Source: UBA2387 sp019454665 (lineage in GTDB: Bacteria; Armatimonadota; Fimbriimonadia; Fimbriimonadales; Fimbriimonadaceae). From it: DNA of 64,000 bases. Shown piece after piece: positions 25,243 to 34,738 of this stretch. A program made the position numbers and the translations under genes. Positions within the stretch are counted from its first letter, which is position 1; every line of letters begins with the position of its first letter. Where the stretch lies: assembly GCA_045862995.1 (NCBI GenBank), contig BTVX01000008.1, positions 67,417-131,416 of the forward strand, written 5' to 3'. The notes beneath the pieces are model-generated. The model worked only from the letters and a program-made list of their open reading frames with translations, made no database searches and was not told the DNA's origin.

Positions 25243-26007
25243 TCACCGCTTCGGCGGCACGAGTTGGGACAGCTGGAAGCCGGTGTAGTCGTAGATGGAC
25301 TCGCGCATGGTCTTGACGTTGCTGAACCCGGCGCCCTCGGCCAGCCGAACCAGCGACTTGCTGTCGGGCGCGTGGGCGATGGCCCACGAGGCGCGGACGC
25401 GGTCCAGATACTCGTGGAAGCCGTATCCCGTCACATCGCGAAACCTTCGCGAGAAGTGGAAATGCGAGTAGCCCGCCATGTCGGCGGCCTCTCGCAACGT
25501 AGGGCGCTGATAGGCGCGGATGAGCCTGACGACCTCGCGGGTGCCCTCGTCTTCGATCTCTCCATGTTGGGCCAAGTCGTAGACCGGTTCCTGCAGCATC
25601 GCCGTTCCCAGAACGATGAGGACTCTGCCCAGGCAGTGTTCCGCCCCATCGGTCGGCACCAGATGCGGCAAGGCTCGGCGCAGCGGTCGCACCCCGCTCG
25701 GTCCGTTTGCACAGACTGTGGCAAACGCGCTCTCCGAGAGACTCCAGATAACGGCCTGGTTGTGCTGATCAGAAGTAGCGACTTTCAGGTGATCCACGCG
25801 CGACAACAGGACGCCGTGCGACTCGGGCACCAGCAACTTGGCTTCGTCTCCGATCAACAAGCCGCCTCGCTGAACAACCATGAGGACCATATCGCCGTTG
25901 GCTCGACCTTCGAGCTCGATGGTTCCTGTGCGATCCAACCTCCACGAGTGGACACGCTCGTCGGCCGGGCCCTGAAGGAGCTCGGTCTTGGTGCTCCAGG
26001 TCACCAT
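25243..26007 (-). CDS. AraC-family transcriptional regulator
   Basis: A 254-residue regulator with an unrecognised N-terminal sensing region and a C-terminal AraC double helix-turn-helix (about 165-250): LREAADMAGYSHFHFSRRF as the first HTH and GYGFHEYLDRVRASWA / LAEGAGFSNVKTMRESIYDY for the connector and second HTH. Its start overlaps the end of the response-regulator gene by 7 nt, so both proteins are made together; it may act as a separate output. The target is unknown. The neighbouring convergent abgT is one candidate. Confidence 0.88.
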   Translation of the reverse strand: MVTWSTKTELLQGPADERVHSWRLDRTGTIELEGRANGDMVLMVVQRGGLLIGDEAKLLVPESHGVLLSRVDHLKVATSDQHNQAVIWSLSESAFATVCANGPSGVRPLRRALPHLVPTDGAEHCLGRVLIVLGTAMLQEPVYDLAQHGEIEDEGTREVVRLIRAYQRPTLREAADMAGYSHFHFSRRFRDVTGYGFHEYLDRVRASWAIAHAPDSKSLVRLAEGAGFSNVKTMRESIYDYTGFQLSQLVPPKR

Positions 26008-26408
26008 TGGACGGTCTCCAGCCAGAACGTCAAGGTGTGCCGCAAGACCTCGACATAGCCGGGATAGTCGTCCGGCTTTGCGACGAAGGCAGCCCCGTGC
26101 TTTCGGCAGAATTCCCGATCCTTGGGGTTCTGAGAGCCCGAAAACACCACGACGGGCAGGTGCTTCGTCTGCTCTCGGGCACGGATCCGTGCCAAGACGT
26201 CTTGGCCGCTCGGGAGCGGGATGTTGAGGTCGAGCAACACCAGATCAACCCCGAGCGAAGGACCATCCACCTCGAGGAAGGTGAGTGCGTCGCGCCCTGA
26301 ATGAGCCAGAAAAAGCTCGGTTGAGGGAAATTCTTTGGCGATGACCCGTGACACGAGAACCTGAGTTTCAGGGTCGTCTTCGATCAGCAACAGTCGGGGG
26401 CTCGCCAT
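26001..26408 (-). CDS. Single-domain response regulator (receiver only)
   Basis: A 135-residue CheY-like receiver: acidic pocket IEDD (10-12), phospho-acceptor D60 in LLDLNIPLPSG, the Thr/Ser in VVFSGS and the Lys in FVAKPDD. No output domain. It is coupled to an AraC-type regulator and no histidine kinase is nearby, so the kinase is elsewhere. The receiver resembles the Rcp/CheY-like group with a LDLNLP-type motif. The ATG at 26408 is seven bases after a CATAAT. Confidence 0.92.
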   Translation of the reverse strand: MASPRLLLIEDDPETQVLVSRVIAKEFPSTELFLAHSGRDALTFLEVDGPSLGVDLVLLDLNIPLPSGQDVLARIRAREQTKHLPVVVFSGSQNPKDREFCRKHGAAFVAKPDDYPGYVEVLRHTLTFWLETVQW

Positions 26409-26415
26409 ACAGCCG

Positions 26416-26421
26416 ATTATG
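26416..26421 (-). promoter_or_regulatory. -10 box CATAAT for the response regulator
   Basis: On the minus strand CATAAT, seven bases (cggctgt), then the ATG at 26408. Predicted leaderless. The rest of the 213-nt gap up to hutH shows no gene. Confidence 0.5.
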
Positions 26422-26621
26422 CCCCAAAGGGTAGAGGGCCGCCGACTGCAGGATCGGGATCTGGATGGAAGGGCATCCTGGTGCCGGCTGGCCCATTTGC
26501 TTGTGGTCTGGAGTTCGGTCCTCCTCACCCTGCTCTCCGCTATGAATCGTAGGCGCGAACGCCGCGTGCGTCAGGGACAGACTTGCGGATCGGGAAGCAA
26601 GTTGGAATCGCCGGAAGTCGG

Positions 26622-28100
26622 CTAGGGCCAGTCGCCACGTTCGATCGCGGTTGCAAGGCGTTCGATCTCGGCCCCAAGCGACCGGTCGACGAGGACACTG
26701 GGCACCAACTCCCTGACTCGCTCGAGGGCTGCTGCAACACCCCGGCCCGGCGTCAAAGGCTTTCGAAACTCCAGCCCCTCGGCGGCCGCCAACACCTCGA
26801 TGGCCAAGATTCGCTCGACCAGCGCCACGACCTGCTTCAGTTTGAGGGCAGCCGTCATCCCCATGGAAACGTGGTCCTCGCGTGCGCCAGAAGTCGGCAC
26901 GTTGTCCACGCTGGCCGGGTGCGCGAGCACCTTGCACTCATTGAGTAGGGCCGCGGCAGTCACTTGCGCCATCATGAAACCCGACATCGTGCCCGGGTGG
27001 CGCGTCAGAAACGGCGGCAGGCCCTCGCTGGTGTCCGGGTTGACCAGACGATCGGTCCGTCGCTCGGAGATCGAGCCGAGGTCGGCCAGCGCGATCGCGG
27101 CGTAGTCCAGAGCCAACGCAATCGGCGCCCCGTGAAAGTTGCCTCCCGACACCACGTCCTCATCCAGGACCAGAGGGTTGTCGGTCCCCGACCCCGTTTC
27201 GATCCGCAATACCTCCTCGACATGGGCTAGCGCGCCACGAACGGCCCCGTGCACTTGCGGCATGCACCGCAGACTGTAGGCGTCTTGAACGCGGGGGTCG
27301 TCCAAGCGGTGCGACTCTCGGATTTCGGAGTCTTCGAGCATGTCGCGTTGGATGTGCGCGGATTCGATCTGCCCCGGATGAGGCCGCAGGTCGTGGATGC
27401 GTGGGTCGTGGGCGGCAGGCGTTCCCATCAGGGCTTCGAGCGACATCGCGCCCGCCGTCTCCGCCGCGTGCAGCGCTCGCTTTGCACGGGCCAGCGTCAG
27501 GCAACCGACGGCGGTCATCGCTTGGGTGCCGTTGAGCAGAGCCAGCCCCTCTTTCGCTTCGGGAGTCAGCATTGCGATCCCTCCTTGCGTCAGCACCTCG
27601 TTCGACGAGCCCTCCCAGCACGGGCCTTCGCCGATCATGGCCAGAGCGAGATGGGCCAGCGGCGCAAGATCCCCGCTCGCCCCGACCGAACCGCGCGACG
27701 GCACGACGGGGTGGACTCCCACGTTCAGCATGGCGACGATCTGTTCGGCGACGCGTGGCCGAGCGCCGCTCACGCCTTTGGCCAACACGTTGGCGCGGAG
27801 CAGCATCATCGCGCGCGTCTCTTCGACGTCAAGCGGCTCGCCCACGCCGACGGCATGGCTTCGAATCAGGTTCAGTTGGAGCGCGCGCAACTCCTGGGGG
27901 GCGATGCGAACGTCGGCCAGCCTGCCGAATCCCGTGTTGACGCCGTAAACCGTGTCGCCGCGCTCCAGTATCCGCTCGATAACGCCACGCGATCGCTCCA
28001 TCGCCTGAATCGCGGAGTCCGAGAGAGACACGGGGAGCCGGTCGCAAGCCACCGACTCGATCTGCTCCAGGGTCAACGGCGACCCGTCCAGCATCAACAT
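26622..28100 (-). CDS. hutH: Histidine ammonia-lyase
   Basis: Converts histidine to urocanate and ammonia, the first step of histidine degradation. The 492-residue protein carries the MIO-forming triad in SRGSVGASGDLAPLAHLA (ASG at 141-143), the catalytic Tyr region VYGVNTGFG (51-59), and NFHGAPIALALDYAA and ERRTDRLVNP. Length fits the family (about 500). It is separate from hutI-hutG by 13 kb, and no urocanase gene was found here. The start follows a TAGACT by seven bases. Confidence 0.96.
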   Translation of the reverse strand: MLMLDGSPLTLEQIESVACDRLPVSLSDSAIQAMERSRGVIERILERGDTVYGVNTGFGRLADVRIAPQELRALQLNLIRSHAVGVGEPLDVEETRAMMLLRANVLAKGVSGARPRVAEQIVAMLNVGVHPVVPSRGSVGASGDLAPLAHLALAMIGEGPCWEGSSNEVLTQGGIAMLTPEAKEGLALLNGTQAMTAVGCLTLARAKRALHAAETAGAMSLEALMGTPAAHDPRIHDLRPHPGQIESAHIQRDMLEDSEIRESHRLDDPRVQDAYSLRCMPQVHGAVRGALAHVEEVLRIETGSGTDNPLVLDEDVVSGGNFHGAPIALALDYAAIALADLGSISERRTDRLVNPDTSEGLPPFLTRHPGTMSGFMMAQVTAAALLNECKVLAHPASVDNVPTSGAREDHVSMGMTAALKLKQVVALVERILAIEVLAAAEGLEFRKPLTPGRGVAAALERVRELVPSVLVDRSLGAEIERLATAIERGDWP

Positions 28101-28107
28101 GGGCGAG

Positions 28108-28113
28108 AGTCTA
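28108..28113 (-). promoter_or_regulatory. -10 box TAGACT for hutH
   Basis: On the minus strand TAGACT, seven bases (ctcgccc), then the ATG at 28100. No Shine-Dalgarno; leaderless pattern. Confidence 0.45.
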
Positions 28114-28163
28114 CCGATGACCGTGCCCCAACGCGGCCCGGGACGTCACAATCTGTTGAGCCC

Positions 28164-29906
28164 ATGCGATTCGTCCTCGGTTTTCTAGCGTTCGTCGGCC
28201 TTGCACTTTCCCTTCACGGATGCGGCGGGGGCGGCGGCGGCGGCGTGCAGACGTCGCTCGTGTTCGAGGCCGCCTGGGTCGGCGCCGCGGGAGGCGTGAA
28301 CGGGCGTTCGATGCGCGTCTCCCTTCTGGACTCCGCCGGCAACCTGGTCGGTGCGACGGCCCTGCTCAACGAGAACCCCGATGGGTCGTCCCAAGCGATC
28401 GCCGCGACGCCCGGCAGCTACCGCGTGTTGGCCGAGCTGTACTCCCAGCTCGACCTCGGCGGCACCAAGGTCGGTCAGATCGAGACCCTTGTCGAGCTTT
28501 CTGGAGCCACCCGCGTCCGAACTGCCGTTGGGACGCCGTTGGCCTCCTTGCGAGTCACCCCCTCCTCGGCCGAAGTCGAGGCCCAATTCAGCCGCCAGTT
28601 CTATGCCGCGGGCTTTGATGCCGCCGGGCGCATGGCGTTCACCGAACCCGGCTCGGTCGCTTGGACCGTGCTTGGCACGGGCGCGACGGTCGGCGACGAC
28701 GGGCGCTGCATCGGCGAGATTCCGGGCACCTACACCATCCGAGCGACGCATGCCTCTTCGGCGACACAGGGCGCGGCCACCCTCACGGTCAAGCCCTTCG
28801 TCACGAAGCGCACCAAGTGGACGGTGATGGTGTTCCTCAACGCGGCCAACGACCTCTATCGGTTCTCAACGCTCAATGTGAACCAGATGGAGTCCGTGGC
28901 GCAGAACCCCGACGTCCGGTTCGTCTTGCAGTGGAAGCAGAGCACGTCGCGCTACCCGGGGTCCACGTTCGACGGCACGCGGCGCTATCTGGTCAAGCCG
29001 GACACAACGAGCGCCATCGCGAGCCAGATGATGCAGGACATGGGCGCGGTGGACATGGGCCGCCCGGAGACCATGCAGGCGTTCATCCGCTGGTGCAAGA
29101 CCTACTTCCCCGCCGACCGTTACGCCTTGGTGGTTTGGAACCACGGCAACGGCTGGCGGCGCTCGGCTGAACTGGGGCGTGCCGTGAGCTACGACGACGA
29201 GACGGGCAACGCGATCCAGATCTGGGAGCTTCAGCAAGCCATGGGTGGCGAGCAGGTGGATATCTTCGCTTGGGACGCCAGCCTGATGCAGATGGTCGAA
29301 GTCGCCACCGAAGTGGCCGATCAAGCCAGATACGTGGTGGGCAGCGAAGAGAGCCCCCCCGGCGAGGGCTACCCCTACGACCGAGTGTTCAGCGTGTTCC
29401 GCGACAACCCCGACGCCGCGACGGCAACCTTGACCAAGGCTTTTGTGGATGGCATGCTGGCCGTCCCCGAGTACGCCTCCCGCAAGATCACCCAGAGCGT
29501 CGTTGACACGTCGCGCCTACAGCCGCTGCTGGTCGCCCTGGACGAACTCGCCGGAACCATGATCGCCCATCGCGAGGCGCTAGCGACCGACATCCCTGTT
29601 GTGCGAGGGCAGACGCAGGCGTACAGCCAGACCTTCGCCCGATACTTCCGCGACATCGGCGACCTGTGCGACAACCTGGTGGGCATGACGTCTGTCCCGG
29701 AGGTCCGAGCCGCAGCCGCGACGGTGCGCGCACGTTTGGGCGAGGCCATCCTGTGGGAGGGACACAACGCGTTCTCTCCTCGCTCGAACGGCCTGTCCAT
29801 TGACGTTTCGCCCGCTTCCACGTTCGAAAGCGATGCCGCCAACTACGCCCTGATGCGGTTTGCCCAGCAGACGCGTTGGGACGAGTGGTTGCGCCAGGCC
29901 CCCTAG
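28164..29906 (+). CDS. Clostripain-like (C11) protein with Ser for the catalytic Cys
   Basis: A 580-residue exported lipoprotein-like protein: lipobox LHGC (Cys20) followed by a Gly run, then a beta-rich Ig-like part (about 140-212, including a Big-2-like PGTYTIRATH) and a C11 peptidase-like domain. The catalytic His is present in VVWNHGNGW (H327). The nucleophile motif, normally DAC-LM-MVE, reads WDASLMQMVEVATE with Ser373. The following VVGSEESPPGEGYPYD block is intact. It may therefore be an inactive binding protein or use Ser. The start is ATG at 28164. It is 20 nt before the GH78 gene. Confidence 0.85.
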   Translation: MRFVLGFLAFVGLALSLHGCGGGGGGGVQTSLVFEAAWVGAAGGVNGRSMRVSLLDSAGNLVGATALLNENPDGSSQAIAATPGSYRVLAELYSQLDLGGTKVGQIETLVELSGATRVRTAVGTPLASLRVTPSSAEVEAQFSRQFYAAGFDAAGRMAFTEPGSVAWTVLGTGATVGDDGRCIGEIPGTYTIRATHASSATQGAATLTVKPFVTKRTKWTVMVFLNAANDLYRFSTLNVNQMESVAQNPDVRFVLQWKQSTSRYPGSTFDGTRRYLVKPDTTSAIASQMMQDMGAVDMGRPETMQAFIRWCKTYFPADRYALVVWNHGNGWRRSAELGRAVSYDDETGNAIQIWELQQAMGGEQVDIFAWDASLMQMVEVATEVADQARYVVGSEESPPGEGYPYDRVFSVFRDNPDAATATLTKAFVDGMLAVPEYASRKITQSVVDTSRLQPLLVALDELAGTMIAHREALATDIPVVRGQTQAYSQTFARYFRDIGDLCDNLVGMTSVPEVRAAAATVRARLGEAILWEGHNAFSPRSNGLSIDVSPASTFESDAANYALMRFAQQTRWDEWLRQAP

Positions 29907-29913
29907 CCCTTGG

Positions 29914-29919
29914 TAGGCT
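29914..29919 (+). promoter_or_regulatory. -10 candidate TAGGCT for the GH78 gene
   Basis: TAGGCT lies seven bases before the ATG at 29927, the same spacing as at other genes of the window. Confidence 0.35.
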
Positions 29920-29926
29920 CGGCATA

Positions 29927-32653
29927 ATGGTCCGCGTCGCGTTCGCTCGCATGGCCGCACTCGCGGTCCTGATGCTCTCGGCTATGGCGCAAGCACAGAA
30001 GTGGCTCTCCGTTCCCGTCCCCGAGGACCCCATGGCACAGGCCCAGTGGATCTGGGTTCGGCCTGCGGGTGGGCCGGTGCCCTCGGCATCGCGCGGAGCG
30101 ACGGGCACCTTCGTGTTCGGCACCACGTTCGATGCCGGACGAGTGACTCGGGCGCGATTGCGGTTTACGGCGGACAACGAGGCCGTCGTTCGGCTGAATG
30201 GTCGCGAAGTCGGCAAGAGCACCGAGTGGTCGCAGATCACCGAGACCGACGCGACGGCGTTGGTTCATGCAGGCCTGAACCGCATCGAGGCCTCCGTGAC
30301 CAACCCGAGCGTCGCCGGAGCGACCATGAACCCCGGCGGCTTGCTGCTGGCCCTCGAACTGGAAGGGCCAGACGGCAACCGGGTGGTGGTTTCGAACGCT
30401 TCGTGGGCCTGCGCCAAGGGCGAGGTCGTCGCCATCGGCCCAGCAGGGATGGCGCCCTGGGGCCATGCGTTTCGAGACGGCATCAGCCCGGTCTTCCGCA
30501 AGGAGTTCACCGTTGGCAAGGTCCCACAGCGGGCCGAGGTTGAGATCGTGGGGTTGGGCCACTACCACGTGTTCGTCAACGGCAAGAGGGTGGGCGACGC
30601 GGCAATCAACCAGCCTTGGACCCAGTTCGATAGGACGATCACGTCGAACACGTTCGACCTCGCGCACTACCTCGTCGCTGGCAAGAACTGCATCGCCGTC
30701 ATGCTGGGCAACGGGTTCTTCAGCGTGGCGCGGCCGCCTGCGCGGAGATACGCCAAAGGCGACGCCATGCCGGACTACGCCGAGGGCCACCCGATCCGGC
30801 TCTGGATCAAGGGCTTCGTGGCCACCGACGAAACGTGGCGCTGGAGCAAGGGGCCGGTGACCCTCTCGCATGTGTTCGCCGGCGAGGACTTCGACGCTCG
30901 GCTGGTCGAGCGAGGCTGGCTCCTCCCGGGGTTCCAGGAGGGAGCGAACTGGCAAGAGCCGACGATCCTGCCCGGGCCGAAGGCCCGTATCGTGCCGCAA
31001 GATTGGCCCGACTTCGAGCCGGTCGAGACCTTCCAGCCCGTCCGCATCGCGCCTCAACCCAAGGGCGGGTGGGCGTACATCTTTCCGCAGAACTGCTCGG
31101 CCATCCTGCGATTCGTCGTCGAGGGGCCCCGTGGCGCTACGGTCCGGTTCCAGATGTCCGAGGTGATCCAGCCCAACGGCGACGTCGAGCAGTTGAACCT
31201 GTGGAACGCCGATGCCCTAACCACCTATACACTGGCGGGTAGCGGCCCAGAGACGTTCGAGAACCTCTTCTTCTATCACGGGGGCCAGTTCGTGGGCGTC
31301 CAGGGCGCAGTCCCTGTAGGGCAACCCAACCCCCAAGGATTGCCCGTGTTGCACCGGCTTGAGCTCGTGCATGTCAGGACGAACAACCCTGTTGCGAGCC
31401 ACCTCCTCTCCTCCAAGCCGCTGTACAACCGTACGGTCAACTTGATCGACTGGGCCATGCGCTCGAACATGGGTTTCGTCCTGACCGATTGCCCCCACCG
31501 AGAGAAGCTGGGCTGGCTCGAGTGCGCCCACCTGCTCGCCGACTCGTTCGCCTATCGCTACGACTGCCGCGATTGGTTCCGGAAGATCTGCCGCGATATG
31601 CGCGACGCCCAGCTCGCCAGTGGACGGGTGCTCACGGTCGCGCCCCGCTACCTGATGCGTCCCGACGACGACATGTACGCTTGGACGGTCGAATGGGGAG
31701 CGGCCAGCGTCTTGCTGCCTTGGAAAGCCTATCGCTGGTACGGAGACACCCGGTTTCTCAGCGAGAACATCGCGATGATGGAGCGGTTCGTGGACCACGT
31801 GGCCAGCCAAACGAAGGACGGCATCGCGCCCGGCTCGCTCGGGGATTGGTACGACTACGGCCACGGCCAACCGCCTGGCCCGAGTCGTTACACCGACACT
31901 CGGCTCACCTCGACGGCGATGCTCGCCATGTGCGCAGATGCCTTGGCCCAAGCCGAACGTGTGCTCAACCGCAAGGACAGGGCCGCTCGCTACGAGGCAT
32001 TGTTCCAGGCGACGCAGACGGCGTTCCTCCGCGAGTTCTACGACCCCGTGGCCAAGGCGTTCAAGAACAGCGGCAGCGTGCAGACGGGTTCTGCGATGGC
32101 GCTTTGCGCGGGCCTCGTCCCCGAAACCGATCGCGCAGCGGTGCTGGAGGTCATCGTCAAAGAGCTCGAATCGCGGGGCTACCAGCAGACCAGCGGCGAC
32201 GTGGGCCACCTGTTCCTCATCCGTGCCTTGGCAGAGGCCGGGCGCTCCGACGTGCTTCACCGCGTGTACTCCCGCGAGGGGCTGGGGAGCTACGGCGGCA
32301 TCTTGGCCAAGGGCCTCACGGCGATGCCGGAGACGTGGGACGCCATCACCGCTGGGAGCAACTCGCTCAACCACTGCATGCTCGGCCACGCCATGGAGTG
32401 GTTCTACGGGTACGTCTTGGGTCTACGGCAAGCACCGGGCTCGGTGGGTTGGCGCGATGTGGTGTTCGAGCCGGTTCCGGGCGAGACGGAGCATGCCAGC
32501 GGGTGGCTTCAAACGCCACAAGGCAAGGTGGTCGTCAGTTGGAAGCGCACAGAAGAGGGTCTCAGGTTGGCCTTTGAGGTGCCGCAAGGCATGCGGCTCC
32601 ACGTGGCAAGCAAAGGCTACGGCGCGGGCGCATACGAACAGATCGTTCCTTAG
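29927..32653 (+). CDS. Alpha-L-rhamnosidase, GH78 family
   Basis: A 908-residue secreted enzyme that should release terminal L-rhamnose from glycans. A signal peptide (1-23, AMAQAQ) is followed by beta-sandwich domains with the GH78 features LGHYHVFVNGKRVGD and FDLAHYLVAGKNCIAVMLGNG, the (alpha/alpha)6 catalytic domain starting SKPLYNRTVNLIDWAM, and the signature DCPHREKLGWLEC (D521, E526). The last position of the signature is Cys where many members have Asp; I recall GWLEQ-type relatives, so a subfamily change is likely rather than damage. A C-terminal beta domain (ASGWLQTPQGKVVVSW) completes it. The stop overlaps that of convergent prpC. Confidence 0.9.
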   Translation: MVRVAFARMAALAVLMLSAMAQAQKWLSVPVPEDPMAQAQWIWVRPAGGPVPSASRGATGTFVFGTTFDAGRVTRARLRFTADNEAVVRLNGREVGKSTEWSQITETDATALVHAGLNRIEASVTNPSVAGATMNPGGLLLALELEGPDGNRVVVSNASWACAKGEVVAIGPAGMAPWGHAFRDGISPVFRKEFTVGKVPQRAEVEIVGLGHYHVFVNGKRVGDAAINQPWTQFDRTITSNTFDLAHYLVAGKNCIAVMLGNGFFSVARPPARRYAKGDAMPDYAEGHPIRLWIKGFVATDETWRWSKGPVTLSHVFAGEDFDARLVERGWLLPGFQEGANWQEPTILPGPKARIVPQDWPDFEPVETFQPVRIAPQPKGGWAYIFPQNCSAILRFVVEGPRGATVRFQMSEVIQPNGDVEQLNLWNADALTTYTLAGSGPETFENLFFYHGGQFVGVQGAVPVGQPNPQGLPVLHRLELVHVRTNNPVASHLLSSKPLYNRTVNLIDWAMRSNMGFVLTDCPHREKLGWLECAHLLADSFAYRYDCRDWFRKICRDMRDAQLASGRVLTVAPRYLMRPDDDMYAWTVEWGAASVLLPWKAYRWYGDTRFLSENIAMMERFVDHVASQTKDGIAPGSLGDWYDYGHGQPPGPSRYTDTRLTSTAMLAMCADALAQAERVLNRKDRAARYEALFQATQTAFLREFYDPVAKAFKNSGSVQTGSAMALCAGLVPETDRAAVLEVIVKELESRGYQQTSGDVGHLFLIRALAEAGRSDVLHRVYSREGLGSYGGILAKGLTAMPETWDAITAGSNSLNHCMLGHAMEWFYGYVLGLRQAPGSVGWRDVVFEPVPGETEHASGWLQTPQGKVVVSWKRTEEGLRLAFEVPQGMRLHVASKGYGAGAYEQIVP

Positions 32654-33789
32654 CGGTTCTCGATCGGTGTGAACGTGACTTCCTTCGGACCGTCGTAGAT
32701 GCACTTGGGCCGAATCAAGCGGTTGTTGTCCAACTGCTCGATGGCGTGGGCGCTCCAGCCCGCGACGCGGGCGGTCACGAAGATCGGCGTGTAAAGCTCG
32801 ATCGGGATGCCCAGCAGGTAGTACGCGTAGGCCGCCGGAAAGTCCACGTTCGGGTGGATGTTCTTCTCCGCGACCATCACGTTCTCGAGGATTTCGGCGA
32901 TATCGCCAAAGTTGGTGTTGCCCATGTGCTGGCCGATCTCCTTGGCGAGCTTGGTCAGGTACATGGCGCGGCTGTCCTGCTTCTTGTACTCGCGGTGGCC
33001 GAAGCCCATGATCTTCTTCTTGTTGGCCAGCGCATCGCGAATCCAGGCCTCGGCCTTGTCTGCGGTGCCGATTTCGAGGATCATCTTCATGGCCTCCTCG
33101 TTCGCGCCGCCGTGCAAGGGGCCCTTGAGCGTGCCGATGCCCGTCACAATGCCGCTGTACAGGTCGCTCAGCGTCGCCACCGTCACGCGGCAGGCGAACG
33201 TCGAGGCGTTGAAGCCATGCTCGGCGTACAGAGTGAGCGACGCGTCCATCACCTTGGTGGTGTAGGGGTCGGGGTCCTCGCCGAGGAGACAATAAAGGAA
33301 CGTCGCTGCGGTGCCGAGACCGGGCTTGGGCTGGACGGTTTCCTTGCCCTGCAGGATGCGGTAGCCGTTCGCGGTCAGCACCCCGGCCTTGGCCACCATG
33401 CGCACCGACTTGCGAAGATTGGCTTCGCGGTCGTTGGCCGCATAGTCCGGATCGAACGGCGCAAGCGCCGCGAACCCGACCTTGAGCATGTCCATCGGGT
33501 GCGTGGTTTTCGGAAGCTGGGCGATGGCCGTGTAGACCTCGCTGGGAACGGTGCGCTCGGCCGAGAGGGTGGCGTTGAAGGCGTCGAGTTCGGCTCGGTT
33601 GGGCAACTTGCCGAACAGCAGCAGGTAGGTCGTCTCTTCGTAGGAACCGAACTCCGCCAGTTGGTGGACGTCGATGCCGCGATAGGTCAAGCTGCTGCGG
33701 TCGCTGTCGATCTCACTGATCGTGGTGATGCCGGCGATCACACCTTCGAGTCCGGGGCTGTAGTTCGGATATTCGGTCGTTGCGCTCAT
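32650..33789 (-). CDS. prpC: Citrate/2-methylcitrate synthase
   Basis: Condenses propionyl-CoA (or acetyl-CoA) with oxaloacetate. The 379-residue protein is of the short type: LTYRGIDVHQLAE, the catalytic His in LKGPLHGGANEEAM, the second His in IMGFGHREYK and the final Asp region NVDFPAAYAYYLLGIP. The gene lies 17 nt after the methylisocitrate-lyase gene, which favours 2-methylcitrate synthase, although such enzymes often also make citrate and this one may be the cell's only citrate synthase. prpD or acnD was not found in the window. Confidence 0.9.
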   Translation of the reverse strand: MSATTEYPNYSPGLEGVIAGITTISEIDSDRSSLTYRGIDVHQLAEFGSYEETTYLLLFGKLPNRAELDAFNATLSAERTVPSEVYTAIAQLPKTTHPMDMLKVGFAALAPFDPDYAANDREANLRKSVRMVAKAGVLTANGYRILQGKETVQPKPGLGTAATFLYCLLGEDPDPYTTKVMDASLTLYAEHGFNASTFACRVTVATLSDLYSGIVTGIGTLKGPLHGGANEEAMKMILEIGTADKAEAWIRDALANKKKIMGFGHREYKKQDSRAMYLTKLAKEIGQHMGNTNFGDIAEILENVMVAEKNIHPNVDFPAAYAYYLLGIPIELYTPIFVTARVAGWSAHAIEQLDNNRLIRPKCIYDGPKEVTFTPIENR

Positions 33790-33806
33790 GCTGTCCTCGG
33801 CGTCGC

Positions 33807-34715
33807 CTACTCGGGGTCGGCAGACCTGTCCTCGATCCGTCGCGACCAGTTCCGGTCCAGCGCTTCGAAGGCCGCATACTCGACCGTACCGTACAGTTGC
33901 GTCCGGGTGTGCATGCGTTCCAAGAGGGCCGCTTGCGTTCCCGAGCCGATCAACTCGGCGTAGGCCTCGCTTATCGCCTTCAACATGACCCGGAACGCGG
34001 TCATGGGAAAGATGACGAGAGTGTACCCAAGCTCTTTGAACCTGTTTAGGCCCAAAAGCGGCGTCTTTCCGAACTCCGTCATGTTCGCCAGCAGCGGCAC
34101 GTCGAGGGCGTTACGGAACGCCTCGAACTCGGCTTCGGAGGTCAAGCCTTCGGGGAAAACGGCGTCTGCCCCGGCGTCAACGTAGGCTTTCGCGCGCTCG
34201 ATGGCGGCGTGCAGCCCCTCCACGCCGCGCGCATCGGTGCGGGCGATGATCAGGAAATCGGGGTCGGCCTTCGATTCCACCGCCGCCAGCACCTTCTTCG
34301 CCATCTCCTTCGCGGGGACGACCTCCTTTCCATCCAGGTGCCCGCACCGCTTGGGGCTGACTTGGTCTTCCAGATGCAGCCCGGCGAGCCCAGCCCGTTC
34401 GAACTCGCGCACCGTTCGCCGCACGTTGAGCACGTCGCCGTAGCCCGTGTCGGCGTCGGCGATGCAGGGCACAGGGGCGGCCTGAACGATCAGACTGGAG
34501 AACTGCGCCATCTCCGTCATGGTGATCAGCGCGATGTCCGGGACGGCCAGGTTCGCATTGGTCACCCCCGCGCCGGAGATGTACAGCGCCTTCGCACCCT
34601 GATCGGCGGCGACTTTAGCCGAGAGGGCGTTGAACACCCCGGGGAGCAGCACCGTGTCCTCGGCCATCAATTCGCGCAACACGCGTCCAGGCGAAGCGAG
34701 GGGCGGATTCAGCAT
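33807..34715 (-). CDS. prpB: Methylisocitrate lyase
   Basis: Cleaves 2-methylisocitrate to pyruvate and succinate in propionate breakdown. The 302-residue protein is an isocitrate-lyase/PEP-mutase superfamily barrel: LPGVFNALSAKVA, ISGAGVTNANLAVPD, metal site IADADTGYGD and the lyase signature SPKRCGHLDGKEVV (Cys124), then LIIARTDARGVEGL. Size and KRCGHLDGK motif point to PrpB rather than isocitrate lyase. It is the first gene of a prpB-prpC pair. A weak TACCCT lies six bases before the ATG. Confidence 0.93.
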   Translation of the reverse strand: MLNPPLASPGRVLRELMAEDTVLLPGVFNALSAKVAADQGAKALYISGAGVTNANLAVPDIALITMTEMAQFSSLIVQAAPVPCIADADTGYGDVLNVRRTVREFERAGLAGLHLEDQVSPKRCGHLDGKEVVPAKEMAKKVLAAVESKADPDFLIIARTDARGVEGLHAAIERAKAYVDAGADAVFPEGLTSEAEFEAFRNALDVPLLANMTEFGKTPLLGLNRFKELGYTLVIFPMTAFRVMLKAISEAYAELIGSGTQAALLERMHTRTQLYGTVEYAAFEALDRNWSRRIEDRSADPE

Positions 34716-34738
34716 GCCCCGAGGGTACCGCTTCGCCC

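Noticed and set aside
26409..26621. Small plus-strand open frame in the gap between the response regulator and hutH
   Set aside because: Basic, low-complexity sequence with no start signal; runs into the 3' end of hutH on the other strand.
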